A stretch of DNA of 64,000 nucleotides from CAVVNN01 sp963749605 (GTDB lineage: Bacteria > Actinomycetota > Thermoleophilia > Solirubrobacterales > 70-9). The notes under the pieces were generated by a model that saw only the letters and a program-made list of their open reading frames with translations, was not told the DNA's origin and made no database searches. Positions within the stretch are counted from its first letter, which is position 1. Every line of letters begins with the position of its first letter. The stretch covers positions 372,001 through 436,000 of the forward strand of contig CAVVNN010000002.1 in the NCBI GenBank assembly GCA_963749605.1. Direction: 5' to 3'. Both the position numbers and the translations under genes were made by a program. Of this stretch, positions 25,554 through 34,051 are shown in pieces.

Positions 25554-26442
25554 CGCGATCTTGGAGCAGGGCGTCTGCCGCGGCCAGCTCGGCGATCTCG
25601 AGGCCGGGCATCGCCTCGCCCAGTCCGATCGAAGCGGCGGCAACGCGCTCGGGGTCGTTGAAATGCGTGGTCGCCTCGACGATCGCGCGGGCGCGGCGCT
25701 CGGGGTCGGAGCTCTTGAAGATGCCGGAGCCGACGAAGTTGCCCTCGGCGCCGAGCTGCATCATCAGCGCCGCGTCGGCAGGGGTCGCGATGCCCCCGGC
25801 GCAGAACAGCGGCACCGGCAGGCGCCCCTTCTCGGCGACCTCGCGCACCACCTCGAGCGGGGCCTGGTGCTCCTTCGCGGCCCCGGCCAGCTCCTCTGGC
25901 CCGAGCTGGGCGAGGCGCTTGATCCCGGAAACGATCTCGCGCATGTGGCGCACCGCCTCGACGATGTTGCCGGTCCCGGCCTCGCCCTTGGAGCGGATCA
26001 TCGCCGCCCCCTCGCCGAGCCGCCGCAGCGCCTCGCCGAGGTTGGTCGCCCCGCAGACGAACGGCACGTCGAAGGCGTACTTGTCGATGTGGTTGCGCTC
26101 GTCGGCCGGGGTCAGCACCTCGGACTCGTCGATGTAATCGACCTCGAGCGACTGCAGAACCTGCGCCTCGGCGAAGTGCCCGATCCGCGCCTTCGCCATC
26201 ACCGGGATCGTCACCGCCGCCTGGATCCCCTTGATCATCGCCGGGTCCGACATCCGCGCCACTCCGCCGTCGCGCCGAATATCCGCCGGCACCCGCTCCA
26301 GCGCCATCACCGCACAGGCTCCGGCCTGCTCGGCGAGCTTCGCCTGCTCGGGGGTGACCACGTCCATGATCACGCCGCCCTTGAGCATCTCGGCAAGGCC
26401 CGTCTTGACCCGAAAAGTCGCGCGCTCACTCACCGCACCCAT
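25546..26442 (-). CDS. pdxS: Pyridoxal 5'-phosphate synthase subunit PdxS
   Basis: A (beta/alpha)8-barrel enzyme that makes PLP from ribose-5-phosphate, glyceraldehyde-3-phosphate and ammonia. 298 residues from ATG 26442 (MGAVSERATFRVKTG). Conserved features are GGVIMDVV, MALERVPADIR, a lysine in MAKARIGH and the phosphate site GSGIFKS. Length and motif order are standard. A further upstream ATG at 26499 would add a proline-rich tail and is less likely. The 209 bp to rpiR contain a strong inverted repeat. Confidence 0.96.
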   Translation of the reverse strand: MGAVSERATFRVKTGLAEMLKGGVIMDVVTPEQAKLAEQAGACAVMALERVPADIRRDGGVARMSDPAMIKGIQAAVTIPVMAKARIGHFAEAQVLQSLEVDYIDESEVLTPADERNHIDKYAFDVPFVCGATNLGEALRRLGEGAAMIRSKGEAGTGNIVEAVRHMREIVSGIKRLAQLGPEELAGAAKEHQAPLEVVREVAEKGRLPVPLFCAGGIATPADAALMMQLGAEGNFVGSGIFKSSDPERRARAIVEATTHFNDPERVAAASIGLGEAMPGLEIAELAAADALLQDRGA

Positions 26443-26569
26443 ATTACGAGGCCGCCTGCCCGGGGGTCCTGTCATCGGGGTGGTGTGGCCTCCCCCCAAG
26501 CTCGTCGGTCATCACGCTTCCAGCTCTAAGCAGCTTCAACGGAGACGCTCCTCCCGCGGGTGACACGGG

Positions 26570-26616
26570 GAGGGAGGCCGAGAACGGACACACCTGCCCG
26601 CCCGCAGGCCTCCCTC
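26570..26616. terminator. Inverted repeat between rpiR and pdxS
   Basis: Perfect 10-bp arms GAGGGAGGCC (26570-26579) and GGCCTCCCTC (26607-26616) enclose 27 bp. There is no T run on either side, so it is not a textbook intrinsic terminator. Lying just after the rpiR stop and before pdxS on the same strand, it most plausibly marks the end of rpiR or forms part of the pdxS leader. I could not fit it to a known riboswitch. Confidence 0.45.
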
Positions 26617-26651
26617 TCCGCGGCAGGCCCCGCGGGCCGGGGCGTCCCGTC

Positions 26652-27506
26652 CTACTTCAGTTTGTAGGCGCGAATGCGGTCTTTATGGGCCGCTTCGTCA
26701 CGGGCGTAGAGACCGTGGGCAAGGGCCTGGATCAGGGACAAGAGGGCGGTGTTCGAGCGGGCGAACGAAGGGCTGTTCGAGGAGTAGTAGAGGGTCAGCT
26801 CGGCCTGCTCTCCGGCCTCCGACATCGAGGCGTCGGAGATCGCGAGAGTGCGCGCTCGGCGGTGCACGGCCAGCTTCATCGCCCGCAGCAGCAGCGGGTG
26901 GGCGCGGCCGGCGGAGAGCACGATCACCAGCGTCTCCTCGTCGATCCGGCCCAGCCGCTGCAGCGACTCGCCACCGGTGCTGGCGACGATTTCGGCGCGG
27001 ATGTCGAGCAGGCTGAGCGTGTGCCGGAGGTAGCTGGCGAAGAAGGCCATCTGGTCGACGCCGACGATCACGACACGACTCGCGGTGGCGAGCGCCCCGA
27101 CGGAGGTGTCGATCTGCTCACGGGTCAGTTTGCGCGCGGTCTCCTCGAGGTTCGAGTAATCGGCGCCCAGCGACCCCTCCAGCTCGGAGTGGTCGAAGGA
27201 GAAGAGCGCGCCGGCGGTGGCGTTGCCGTTGCCGCCGGCGATCGAGCTGCGGTACTCCTCGATCGCGGCCTGCTGCAGCTCGGGATACCCCTCGAAGCCG
27301 AGGGCCTGGGAGAAGCGCACCACAGTCGAGGACGAGGTGCTCGCTCTCCGGGCCAGCTCCTCGGCTGTGAGGAAGGCTGCCTCGTCGAGGTGGTCGACGA
27401 TGTAGCGGGCGACGTCTTTCTGGGAGCGCGAGAACTCGTCGAAACGCTCCTGGATGTAGTCGGAAAGGCTTGTCAGTTGGGGAGACTTCGTCGCTGTCTT
27501 GGTCAC
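26652..27506 (-). CDS. MurR/RpiR family transcriptional regulator
   Basis: A 284-residue sugar-phosphate-responsive regulator. The N-terminal RpiR helix-turn-helix domain (about 10-85) has RSQKDVARYIVDHLDEAAFLT and STSSSTVVRFSQALGFEGY as recognition region. The C-terminal SIS domain (about 130-260) has VVIVGVDQMAF and VIVLSAG, which bind phosphosugars. GTG 27506 is chosen because upstream codons lack family similarity. It is divergent from a small protein at 27562, with 55 bp between that would hold both promoters. Confidence 0.88.
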   Translation of the reverse strand: MTKTATKSPQLTSLSDYIQERFDEFSRSQKDVARYIVDHLDEAAFLTAEELARRASTSSSTVVRFSQALGFEGYPELQQAAIEEYRSSIAGGNGNATAGALFSFDHSELEGSLGADYSNLEETARKLTREQIDTSVGALATASRVVIVGVDQMAFFASYLRHTLSLLDIRAEIVASTGGESLQRLGRIDEETLVIVLSAGRAHPLLLRAMKLAVHRRARTLAISDASMSEAGEQAELTLYYSSNSPSFARSNTALLSLIQALAHGLYARDEAAHKDRIRAYKLK

Positions 27507-27561
27507 GGCGGTCCATTTCGCCGAGCCGCGTGCATTCCCTTCCGATCTGGTTGGATGGGGG

Positions 27562-27951
27562 ATGAAAATGACCCTGGAGCAGGCGCTTCGCCTCACCAAC
27601 CGCAACATGGTCGCCTTCGACCTGGCGCTCGGCACGGCGGCGATCGCGGCGCCGGCGGCGACGCTGCGGGTGCTCGGCCACGACGAGCCGTCGCCCGACG
27701 CCGAGCACCTCTTCCGCCGCTGTGGCCCGATCTGGCTCACCTTCGCCGCCGCCCACGCCGTCGCCGCCCACCGCGGCGAGCCGCGAGATTGGTGGGCGCT
27801 GGCCTGGTTGCGCGGCACCGAGATCGCCACCGACGCCCTCTGGTCGGAGTCCCCCGCCGTCAGCCGCCCCGGCGCCAAGACCGCGCTTCGCCTCGCCGGT
27901 GTGGCAAACGTGGCGATGGCCGCCGGCTTCGCCTGGCTCTCGAGGCGTTAG
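27562..27951 (+). CDS. Small conserved hydrophobic protein
   Basis: A 129-residue protein from ATG 27562, preceded by GGATGGGGG. It has alternating hydrophobic stretches (residues 18-38, 60-75, 104-125) that could be three or four membrane-associated helices, and a basic DWWALAWLRGTEIATD region. I do not recognise a named family. It is divergent from the RpiR regulator and followed after 2 bp by a zinc-finger-like protein, so these form a small operon. Confidence 0.7.
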   Translation: MKMTLEQALRLTNRNMVAFDLALGTAAIAAPAATLRVLGHDEPSPDAEHLFRRCGPIWLTFAAAHAVAAHRGEPRDWWALAWLRGTEIATDALWSESPAVSRPGAKTALRLAGVANVAMAAGFAWLSRR

Positions 27952-27953
27952 CG

Positions 27954-28283
27954 ATGAGCGAGCACGCCGGGCTCCCCAGCACCCGCTGGAGCCTGCGCGG
28001 GCTCACCGAAGAGGGCGACGAGGCCTGGCTGATCCGCGGCATCGCACACAAGCTCTACCGCTGCCCCGGTTGCCACGGCGAGATCGAGATCGGCACCGAG
28101 CACACGGTCGTCCAGTACGTGAGGAGACTCGGTGGGACCGACCACCACCACTGGCACCGGCGGTGCGCCGAAGAGCTCCTGATCCCCGAGCTGAGCGCAA
28201 TCAAGAGGGTGCCGGCGTCGGAGTCGACGCGGCCGCGGCTGGAAAAGAGAGGCCAGGTCAAGTCTGGGCGCCGGCGCCGGTAG
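27954..28283 (+). CDS. Small zinc-binding conserved actinobacterial protein
   Basis: 109 residues from ATG 27954. The core is YRCPGCHGEIEIGTEH followed by HHHWHRRCAEEL, giving a CxxC plus His/Cys arrangement that looks like a single zinc site. Similar small proteins with CPGC-x-EI and HWHxxC are widespread in actinobacteria and are often called ATP/GTP-binding without evidence. The C-terminal tail is basic. It overlaps no gene but sits 2 bp after its upstream neighbour and 1 bp before the next start. Confidence 0.8.
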   Translation: MSEHAGLPSTRWSLRGLTEEGDEAWLIRGIAHKLYRCPGCHGEIEIGTEHTVVQYVRRLGGTDHHHWHRRCAEELLIPELSAIKRVPASESTRPRLEKRGQVKSGRRRR

Positions 28284-28284
28284 C

Positions 28285-29142
28285 GTGATCGCCGCCTCGA
28301 TCTTCTCGAGCTTCTGGAGCGACCTCGTCGAACACGACGAGCAGGGCCTGTTCCTGGTCTTCGCCGGCTTCATCCTCTCCTTCGCCTTCATCCGCATGAG
28401 CACGCGGCTGATGCGCAGCGACAGGGTGCCATGGTGGCCGGGCAGCGTCGTCAGCGACAGCGGAGTCCACATCCACCACCTGGTCTTCGGCATCGTCACG
28501 ATGATGGCCGCGGGCACGCTCGGCTTCGCTGCGCTCGGCCACAGCCCCTTCGCGGAGATCTGCGCGTTCGCGTTCGGGGTCGGCGCCGGGCTGACGATCG
28601 ACGAGTTCGCCCTCTGGGTCCACCTCGAAGACGTCTACTGGGCCGACGAGGGTCGCAGCTCGATCGACGCGACCGTGATCGCCGCCGCCGCGATGATGCT
28701 CGTCCTGCTCGGCTTCACCCCGTTCAGCTTCGACACCAGCTCGCCGGAGCAGGCGGTCGCCAGCATCCTCGGCGCCCTCTTCGTCTTCGCCATGGTCGCG
28801 ATCTGCTTCGCCAAGCAGCGGATCCTCCACGGGGCGGTCGGCTTCTTCGTCCTCCCCGTCGCGATCTACGGCGCGGCGCGGATCGGCAAGCCGAGCTCGC
28901 CCTGGGCGCGCAGCCGCTACGGCGAGAGACGGCCCGGGAAGCAGACCAAGGCCGAGGGGCGCTTCCCCCCCGACCGGCGCACCGAGCGGTTCAAGAACGC
29001 CTTCCGCGACATCGTCGGCGGCAAGCCGAGCGCGGGAATGGCGGCGGCGAGAGAGGAGGCGCTCGCCGCCACCCGCGAGGCGACTGCGGAACTGCGCCAG
29101 CGGGCCGAACAGGTCACTCACCCGCGCGACGGAGAGGGCTGA
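28285..29142 (+). CDS. Conserved integral membrane protein
   Basis: 285 residues from GTG 28285. About six membrane helices fill residues 18-210, followed by a charged C-terminal tail (about 215-285) with probable coiled-coil sequence rich in Glu, Ala and Arg. Conserved-looking polar motifs within the membrane region are HIHHLVFGI and IDEFALWVHLEDVYW, whose His and acidic residues could bind a metal. I have seen this pattern in unnamed actinobacterial membrane proteins but cannot assign a function. It is convergent with the MMPL exporter, 3 bp away. Confidence 0.78.
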   Translation: MIAASIFSSFWSDLVEHDEQGLFLVFAGFILSFAFIRMSTRLMRSDRVPWWPGSVVSDSGVHIHHLVFGIVTMMAAGTLGFAALGHSPFAEICAFAFGVGAGLTIDEFALWVHLEDVYWADEGRSSIDATVIAAAAMMLVLLGFTPFSFDTSSPEQAVASILGALFVFAMVAICFAKQRILHGAVGFFVLPVAIYGAARIGKPSSPWARSRYGERRPGKQTKAEGRFPPDRRTERFKNAFRDIVGGKPSAGMAAAREEALAATREATAELRQRAEQVTHPRDGEG

Positions 29143-29145
29143 GGC

Positions 29146-31398
29146 CTACTCCGCCCCAGCCTCGGCGGCGCGATGCGTGCGGGTGCGCTCGAGGACCCGT
29201 TCCACCCTTTTCGGCAGATACCAGTTCCAGTCGCCGAGCAGCTTCATCAGCGCCGGGACGAGGATCGCGCGGACGATCGTCGCGTCGAGCAGGATCGCGG
29301 CCGAGAGACCGACGCCGAACTCCTGCAGGCCGACGAACGAGCCGGCGGTGAAGCCGGAGAAGGCGGCGATCATGATCAGCGCCGCCGCGGTGATGATCCG
29401 CCCTGTGTGCTCGAGGCCGTAGGCGACCGCCTCCTCGTTGTCGTGGCGGCGGTCCCACTCCTCGCGGATGCGGGAGAGCAGGAACACCTCGTAGTCCATC
29501 GAGAGGCCGAACAGCATCGCGAAGAGGAAGATCGGGATCCAGCCTTCGATCTGGGGAGTTCCCTCGAGACCGAGGCTCGAGTGCAGGCCGTGCTGGAAGA
29601 CCAGGACCAGGACGCCGTAGGTGGCGCTGACCGAGAGCAGGTTGAGCAGCACCGCCTTCAGCGGCAGGACGACGGAGCGGAAGGCGCGCAGGAGCAGCAG
29701 GTAGGAGAGGACCAGGACCGCGACGACCAGCCAGGGGAAGGCGCCGTAGGCGGTTTCGACGAAATCGACCCCGAAGGCGGGGGCGCCGGAGAGGACCACT
29801 TCGGTGTCGCCGAACCGCGCCCCGGGGATATAGGTGTCGCGGATCCGGTGGACCAGGTCCTGCGCCTCCTTCGCGCCGGAGTCGCCCTGGCCGGCGACGC
29901 GGATCTGGGCAACCCGGCCGGTTTCGTCGACCAGGCTGTTGCGTTCGGCGATTGCACGACCACGGGGACCCGGCGGCAGCAGCGAGGGCGAGAGGATCGT
30001 CGACGGCTTCACCTCGGGGTCGCGCCGCAGCTCGGCGACGAGGCGGTTCTCGGCGGCGATCACAGCGGCCGAGTAGGCGCCGTCGCGGCGCCCGGTTTCG
30101 ATCACGATCTGGTTCGGGGCGAGGGCGCCGGGACCGAGGGTGCTGCGCAACAGCTCGAAGCCGCGGGTCGACTCCTTGGTCAGCGGCACGCCCCGGTTGT
30201 CGCCGCTGGTCACGTGCAGGCCGAGAGCCGGCAGCGCCAGGCCGATCATCAACCCACCGGCGACGAGGAGGTAGAGGACCGGCCGGCGCATGATCGAGCG
30301 CGCGAGACGGCTCCAGACGCCGGTTCTGCCGCTGGCTCGGTGCTCGAGGATGCTGCGCGGGATCACGCGCAGCCGGTTGACCTTGGTCCCCATCGCCGCC
30401 AGCAGCGCCGGCAGGAACGTCGCCGAGGCGAGGATCGAGAAGAGCGGCACGAGCAGCCCACCGACGCCCATCGAGCGCATGAAGGGCAGCGGCATGAAGA
30501 CCAGCAGGGCCAGGCCGACCGCCACGACCCCGCCGGAGAAGAGCGTTGCGCGACCGGCCGTCTTCATCGTTTCTACCAGCGCCTCGTGGGCGGAGTCGTG
30601 CCCTTTCTCCAGCTCTTCGCGGTAGCGGAAGACGACCAGCATCGAGTAGTCGATCGCGATCGCCAGGCCGATCAGGGTGACGATGTTGGTCACGTAGATC
30701 GCCATGTCCATGAAGTGGGCGAAGACCCAGACCGCGCCCAGGGTGGAGGGGATCGTCACCGCGGCGAAGGCGAACGGCACCGCGATCCCGCCGAGCGTGC
30801 CGAACATGAAGGCCATCACGATCAGCGCGATCGGAATCGCGATCGTCTCGCCCTTGGCGAGGTCTTCGTTGTAGATCTTCTGCGTGTCGTGGTTGATCGC
30901 CGGGAAGCCGGAGAGATAGGTGGTGACGCCCGGCAGGGTCGGCGTGGCGGCGCGGATGTCCGGCGTCTTCTTGGCCGCGTCCTGGTTTTCGAGCGGCGTG
31001 TTGATCTGGGCGTAGGCGACGTGCGGCGAGGCGTAGAGAACCGGGCCGGGGTGCGCTCCCTGCACCGCCGAGGCGGCCTCGGCGGTCGCATTGCTCGCTT
31101 CGCGGCGGAATGCCGGCCGCAGGACGCGAGGCCGACCGCCGGCTGCCGCCTGCGCCGGTGCGACGACGATCGGGCGCCTGCTCTGGAAGACCAGCGTGAA
31201 GGCGCCGTCGCCGCGCTCGTTGAAACGTTCCTTGAGCAGGTCGAGCCCGCGTTCGGCGTCGGAGCCGGGGACCTTGAAGCGATTGGTCAGCAGGTCGCCG
31301 AGATGCGACGCCCCGTAGCCCCCCAGGACGAAGAGGACGAGCCAGGCGGCCAGGACCTTCTTTCGATTCGCGATGACAGCGCGCGTCCAGCGCTCCAT
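29146..31398 (-). CDS. MMPL/RND family transporter
   Basis: A 750-residue RND-superfamily transporter of the MMPL type, which moves lipids or other hydrophobic compounds across the membrane. One helix at the N-terminus precedes an extracytoplasmic domain (about 35-170). Five helices follow (with GLAIAIDYSMLVVFRYREE), then a second extracytoplasmic domain and six further helices with GLSMDYEVFLLSRIREEW. Both halves keep the DY proton-relay motif. The gene is alone on its strand here. Substrate unknown. Confidence 0.93.
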   Translation of the reverse strand: MERWTRAVIANRKKVLAAWLVLFVLGGYGASHLGDLLTNRFKVPGSDAERGLDLLKERFNERGDGAFTLVFQSRRPIVVAPAQAAAGGRPRVLRPAFRREASNATAEAASAVQGAHPGPVLYASPHVAYAQINTPLENQDAAKKTPDIRAATPTLPGVTTYLSGFPAINHDTQKIYNEDLAKGETIAIPIALIVMAFMFGTLGGIAVPFAFAAVTIPSTLGAVWVFAHFMDMAIYVTNIVTLIGLAIAIDYSMLVVFRYREELEKGHDSAHEALVETMKTAGRATLFSGGVVAVGLALLVFMPLPFMRSMGVGGLLVPLFSILASATFLPALLAAMGTKVNRLRVIPRSILEHRASGRTGVWSRLARSIMRRPVLYLLVAGGLMIGLALPALGLHVTSGDNRGVPLTKESTRGFELLRSTLGPGALAPNQIVIETGRRDGAYSAAVIAAENRLVAELRRDPEVKPSTILSPSLLPPGPRGRAIAERNSLVDETGRVAQIRVAGQGDSGAKEAQDLVHRIRDTYIPGARFGDTEVVLSGAPAFGVDFVETAYGAFPWLVVAVLVLSYLLLLRAFRSVVLPLKAVLLNLLSVSATYGVLVLVFQHGLHSSLGLEGTPQIEGWIPIFLFAMLFGLSMDYEVFLLSRIREEWDRRHDNEEAVAYGLEHTGRIITAAALIMIAAFSGFTAGSFVGLQEFGVGLSAAILLDATIVRAILVPALMKLLGDWNWYLPKRVERVLERTRTHRAAEAGAE

Positions 31399-31455
31399 CG
31401 ATGTTCCTTCCGTGGGGGACGAGCGGAGGCGGCGATTCTACGAAAGTCGAAACGT

Positions 31456-31469
31456 CGGCTGTTCAGCCG
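31456..31469 (-). terminator. Short hairpin after the SnoaL-like gene
   Basis: CGGCTG and CAGCCG enclose 2 bp, immediately beyond the TAG of the minus-strand gene ending at 31472. On the minus strand it is followed by ACGTTTCG, a poor T tract, so termination is only possible. Confidence 0.35.
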
Positions 31470-31471
31470 GT

Positions 31472-31864
31472 CTACTGGGCGACGATCGGCTGGCCTGGCC
31501 AGAACGGCCACTCCTCGAAGGCCCGGCAGCGGCCCTCCTCGGCAAAGCGGATCACCCAGAGGTCGCGGTAATGGAGACGGGCCGGACCGCCATAGCGAAC
31601 TTCGACCCGGACCACCGCAGTATCGCCGTCCACCGCGACGATCTCGTACTCCATCTCGAAAGGCTCATCGGGGCCCTCTCGCTCCCGATCCCAAAGCTCG
31701 CCGATTGCTTCGAGGCCGACCGCTGGCTCCTCGTAGGGCGACATCCGGTAGATCGCGCCCTCGACAAAGAGCTCGCGCAGCGTCTCGACGCCCGGGGTCC
31801 GCCAGGCTCGCTCATAGGCGGCAACCCACGCCTTGGCATGGTCCCTGTCGATAGCGAAGGCCAA
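31472..31864 (-). CDS. SnoaL/NTF2-like domain protein
   Basis: 130 residues from TTG 31864, preceded by GGAGG at good spacing. The alpha+beta barrel pattern of NTF2-like proteins is visible: an N-terminal helix with AWVAAYERAW, then RMSPYEEP, and strands EMEYEIVAVDGDTAVVRVEV and RDLWVIRFAEEGRCRAFEEWPFWP. Members are enzymes or ligand-binding proteins of varied function. No catalytic residue can be fixed. It is divergent from the secreted protein at 31933. Confidence 0.8.
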   Translation of the reverse strand: MAFAIDRDHAKAWVAAYERAWRTPGVETLRELFVEGAIYRMSPYEEPAVGLEAIGELWDREREGPDEPFEMEYEIVAVDGDTAVVRVEVRYGGPARLHYRDLWVIRFAEEGRCRAFEEWPFWPGQPIVAQ

Positions 31865-31932
31865 TTCACCTCCGAGTCTGGCGGATCCAACCGGAAGCGC
31901 GCACGGGCAGGCCTAAACTCCCTTGAGTTCCC

Positions 31933-32712
31933 ATGCATCGACGCCTTGCCATCCCGATCGCCTTCGCCCTGGTGGCGATCCTCTGCGTCGGGGTCGCCCG
32001 CGGCGAGCTGAGCCAGAGCGGTGACCTCCGCGTCGGCTTCGACGGCAGCTTCACCCCACACGCGCTGCCGCGCGACCACCTTGCCCCGATCAGGGTCCAC
32101 CTCGGTGGCTCGATTCGCACCGTCGACGGCAGTCGGCCGCCCCAGCTGCGCCGGATGGTCGTCGAGATCAACCGCGAGGGACGGCTCTTCACCCGCGGCC
32201 TGCCGGCATGCTCGGCGGGACTGCTCCAGGCGACGACGACGCAGGCCGCGCTCGAAGCCTGCCGGGGCGCCCTGGTCGGCAGAGGCAGCTTCGTCGCGAA
32301 CGTGGACTTCCCCGGCCTTGCCATCTTCCCGGCCCACGGCGAAATGCTCTCCTTCAACGGCCGCGCCCATGGGCGCCCTGCACTCCTCATGCACTTCTAT
32401 GTGTCGACACCGGTGCAGGCGACGCTGGTGATCCCGTTCAAGATCAGCCACCGCTCCAAGGGCGAGTTCGGGACCGTGCTCACGGCGAGGATCCCGATCC
32501 TCGCCGGGGACCAGGGCTACATCACCGACATCGGCCTCACGATCGGCCGCCAGTTCCGCTTCGGCGGCAGCCCGCGCAGCTTGATCAGCGCCTCCTGCGC
32601 TGCCCCGGCGGGCTTCAACGGCGCGGTCTTCGAGTTCGCCAAGGGCAGCTTCTACTTCGCCAACGGCCAGAAGCTGTCCACCTCGCTCACCCGCGACTGC
32701 CGGGTGCGTTAA
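31933..32712 (+). CDS. Secreted protein, conserved in related actinobacteria, unknown function
   Basis: 259 residues with an N-terminal signal peptide (basic MHRR, hydrophobic IPIAFALVAILCVGVA, probable cleavage near ARG-EL). The mature part is beta-rich with four cysteines in CSAGLLQATTTQAALEAC and in SCAAPAG...DC, likely two disulfides. The pattern of repeated FxGxF/FNG strands resembles secreted proteins I associate with Solirubrobacter-type genomes, but no function is known. The 3' end overlaps the convergent PIG-L gene by 4 bp. Confidence 0.75.
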   Translation: MHRRLAIPIAFALVAILCVGVARGELSQSGDLRVGFDGSFTPHALPRDHLAPIRVHLGGSIRTVDGSRPPQLRRMVVEINREGRLFTRGLPACSAGLLQATTTQAALEACRGALVGRGSFVANVDFPGLAIFPAHGEMLSFNGRAHGRPALLMHFYVSTPVQATLVIPFKISHRSKGEFGTVLTARIPILAGDQGYITDIGLTIGRQFRFGGSPRSLISASCAAPAGFNGAVFEFAKGSFYFANGQKLSTSLTRDCRVR

Positions 32713-33500
32713 CCGCCCCAAGGGGCGAGACGACCGGCAAGGCTTGGCGCGTCGAGCCAGTCGGTGACCTCGACCTCGGTCGGCTCGACCGCCGGTTCGG
32801 CGGGGTCGAGCCAGCGAGCGGGACCCAGGTACCAGCGGCCGTCGTCGAGGACGACCTCGGTGAGCAGCTCAGCGTAGGGAACCTCGGCGTCGACCGAACT
32901 TCCGAAGCCGCACAGGAGCTCCGGCGCGAGCACGGCGTTCGCTTCGGCGCGAGCACGGACCAGCCGCCGGTAGTCGTGCCGCTTCAGCTCGCCCTCGTGA
33001 GCCGCCAGCGCGGCGAGGATCTCCTCGAGCCGGTCGGCGCCGAAGGCGGTGGCGAGGGTCGGCAGCGCCAGCCCGCCCCAGAGTCCCCACATCCACCAGG
33101 GAGGCGTCTTCCCCGGCCGCTCGCGCAGGGCGTCGCGAACCGCGCGGGAGACGACCTCGTGACCTCGATGGCGATCGTGGGGGCCGGGCGAGAGGACCAC
33201 CTCGGGCGTCAGCTCGGCAATCGCCTCGCTCGCGAGAGCCTTCAGCTCGGCCTGGGCCTCCGCGAGGTCGTCGCCGGCCGAGATCGCCGCCGGATGCGAG
33301 GGCAGCCGCAGCTCGAACCCCGCCAGCCGGCACGCCTCGCGCAACTCGGCCTCCCGCCTCTCGCGCTGCACGGGGCGGCCCAGGCTGCAGGCGAGGTTGA
33401 CGACCCGGTAGCCGGCGTCGCGCAGCGCCATCAGCGTCGCCGGCACGCCGATCAGCTCGTCGTCGGGGTGCGGGGAGAGGTGGAGCGCGACCCCGGTCAA
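32709..33500 (-). CDS. PIG-L family deacetylase
   Basis: A 263-residue zinc-dependent N-acetylglucosaminyl deacetylase-like (LmbE) protein. The N-terminal metal motif is HPDDE in LHLSPHPDDELIG, and the later HDRHRGHEVV supplies the third ligand. Members include MshB and BshB in thiol-cofactor synthesis, and enzymes of glycan or antibiotic pathways. The substrate here is open. It is coupled by ATGA to the upstream zincin gene, an association with no obvious biochemical reason. Confidence 0.9.
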   Translation of the reverse strand: MTGVALHLSPHPDDELIGVPATLMALRDAGYRVVNLACSLGRPVQRERREAELREACRLAGFELRLPSHPAAISAGDDLAEAQAELKALASEAIAELTPEVVLSPGPHDRHRGHEVVSRAVRDALRERPGKTPPWWMWGLWGGLALPTLATAFGADRLEEILAALAAHEGELKRHDYRRLVRARAEANAVLAPELLCGFGSSVDAEVPYAELLTEVVLDDGRWYLGPARWLDPAEPAVEPTEVEVTDWLDAPSLAGRLAPWGG

Positions 33501-33826
33501 AGGCCGAGACCTCCCACACCCCGCTCGTTCCAGCCGAGGTGGTGGGCGAGCTCATGGCGCAGGGTGCGCTCGACCTGCCGGGCGAGCAGATCGCGATCGT
33601 GGCCGAAGTCGCGCTCCAGCGTGTCGCGGTAGACGACGATCCGGTCCTCGTAGCGTTCGCGCGCGACGCCGTCGCCGAAGTAGTGGCCGTAAGCACCGGC
33701 CTCGCCGCCACGGTCGGAGACGACGACCGCGACCTTCTCCAGCAGCTTCTGGAATTCCTCCGGCAGGGCGTCGATCGCGTCGGCGACCAGCGCTTCGAAC
33801 TCGTCGAGGTCAGGCTCGCCTTGCAC
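33497..33826 (-). CDS. Zincin-like metallopeptidase family protein
   Basis: A 109-residue minimal metalloprotease-like protein of the DUF1025/zincin type. The HExxH motif is HELAHH near residues 91-96, followed by LGWNERGV. An N-terminal FEALVADAIDALPEEF helix is typical of the family. The third metal ligand is not clear. It overlaps the PIG-L gene by 4 bp. Confidence 0.87.
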   Translation of the reverse strand: MQGEPDLDEFEALVADAIDALPEEFQKLLEKVAVVVSDRGGEAGAYGHYFGDGVARERYEDRIVVYRDTLERDFGHDRDLLARQVERTLRHELAHHLGWNERGVGGLGL

Positions 33827-33873
33827 GCAACAACCGTAAAGGCTCGGATCGGCCTTTACTCAGTTCAGAGACG

Positions 33874-33999
33874 TCAGAGACGTCCGATGGTGACGATGCC
33901 GGCCAGGCAGCCCACTGCGAGCAGGGTCAGGGCCACGTTCTCCCTGCCCCGCTTGGTCAGCGCGTACTCGACGAGGTCGTCCAGGCGATAGCGATCCAT
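33874..33999 (-). CDS. 41-residue single-span membrane miniprotein
   Basis: A short frame from ATG 33999 to TGA 33874. It has a charged N-terminal half (MDRYRLDDLVEYALTKRGRE) and one hydrophobic helix (VALTLLAVGCLAGIVTIG), ending GRL. The charge-then-helix design and codon use like neighbouring genes argue for a real gene. It is divergent from the cytochrome P450, with about 50 bp between. Function unknown. Confidence 0.55.
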   Translation of the reverse strand: MDRYRLDDLVEYALTKRGRENVALTLLAVGCLAGIVTIGRL

Positions 34000-34051
34000 A
34001 CTGCTTGTAACACACGTCACGCACATTCAATGCGGTGTAGCATCCCCCGAC

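Noticed and set aside
26443..26651. Possible riboswitch in the pdxS leader
   Set aside because: I tried SAM, cobalamin, glycine, c-di-GMP, c-di-AMP and TPP core patterns and none fitted. Only a simple inverted repeat remains.
29173..31854. An 893-codon plus-strand open frame opposite the MMPL transporter
   Set aside because: Antisense shadow with Asp/Glu/Arg/Gln-rich composition typical of reversed hydrophobic membrane genes in GC-rich DNA.
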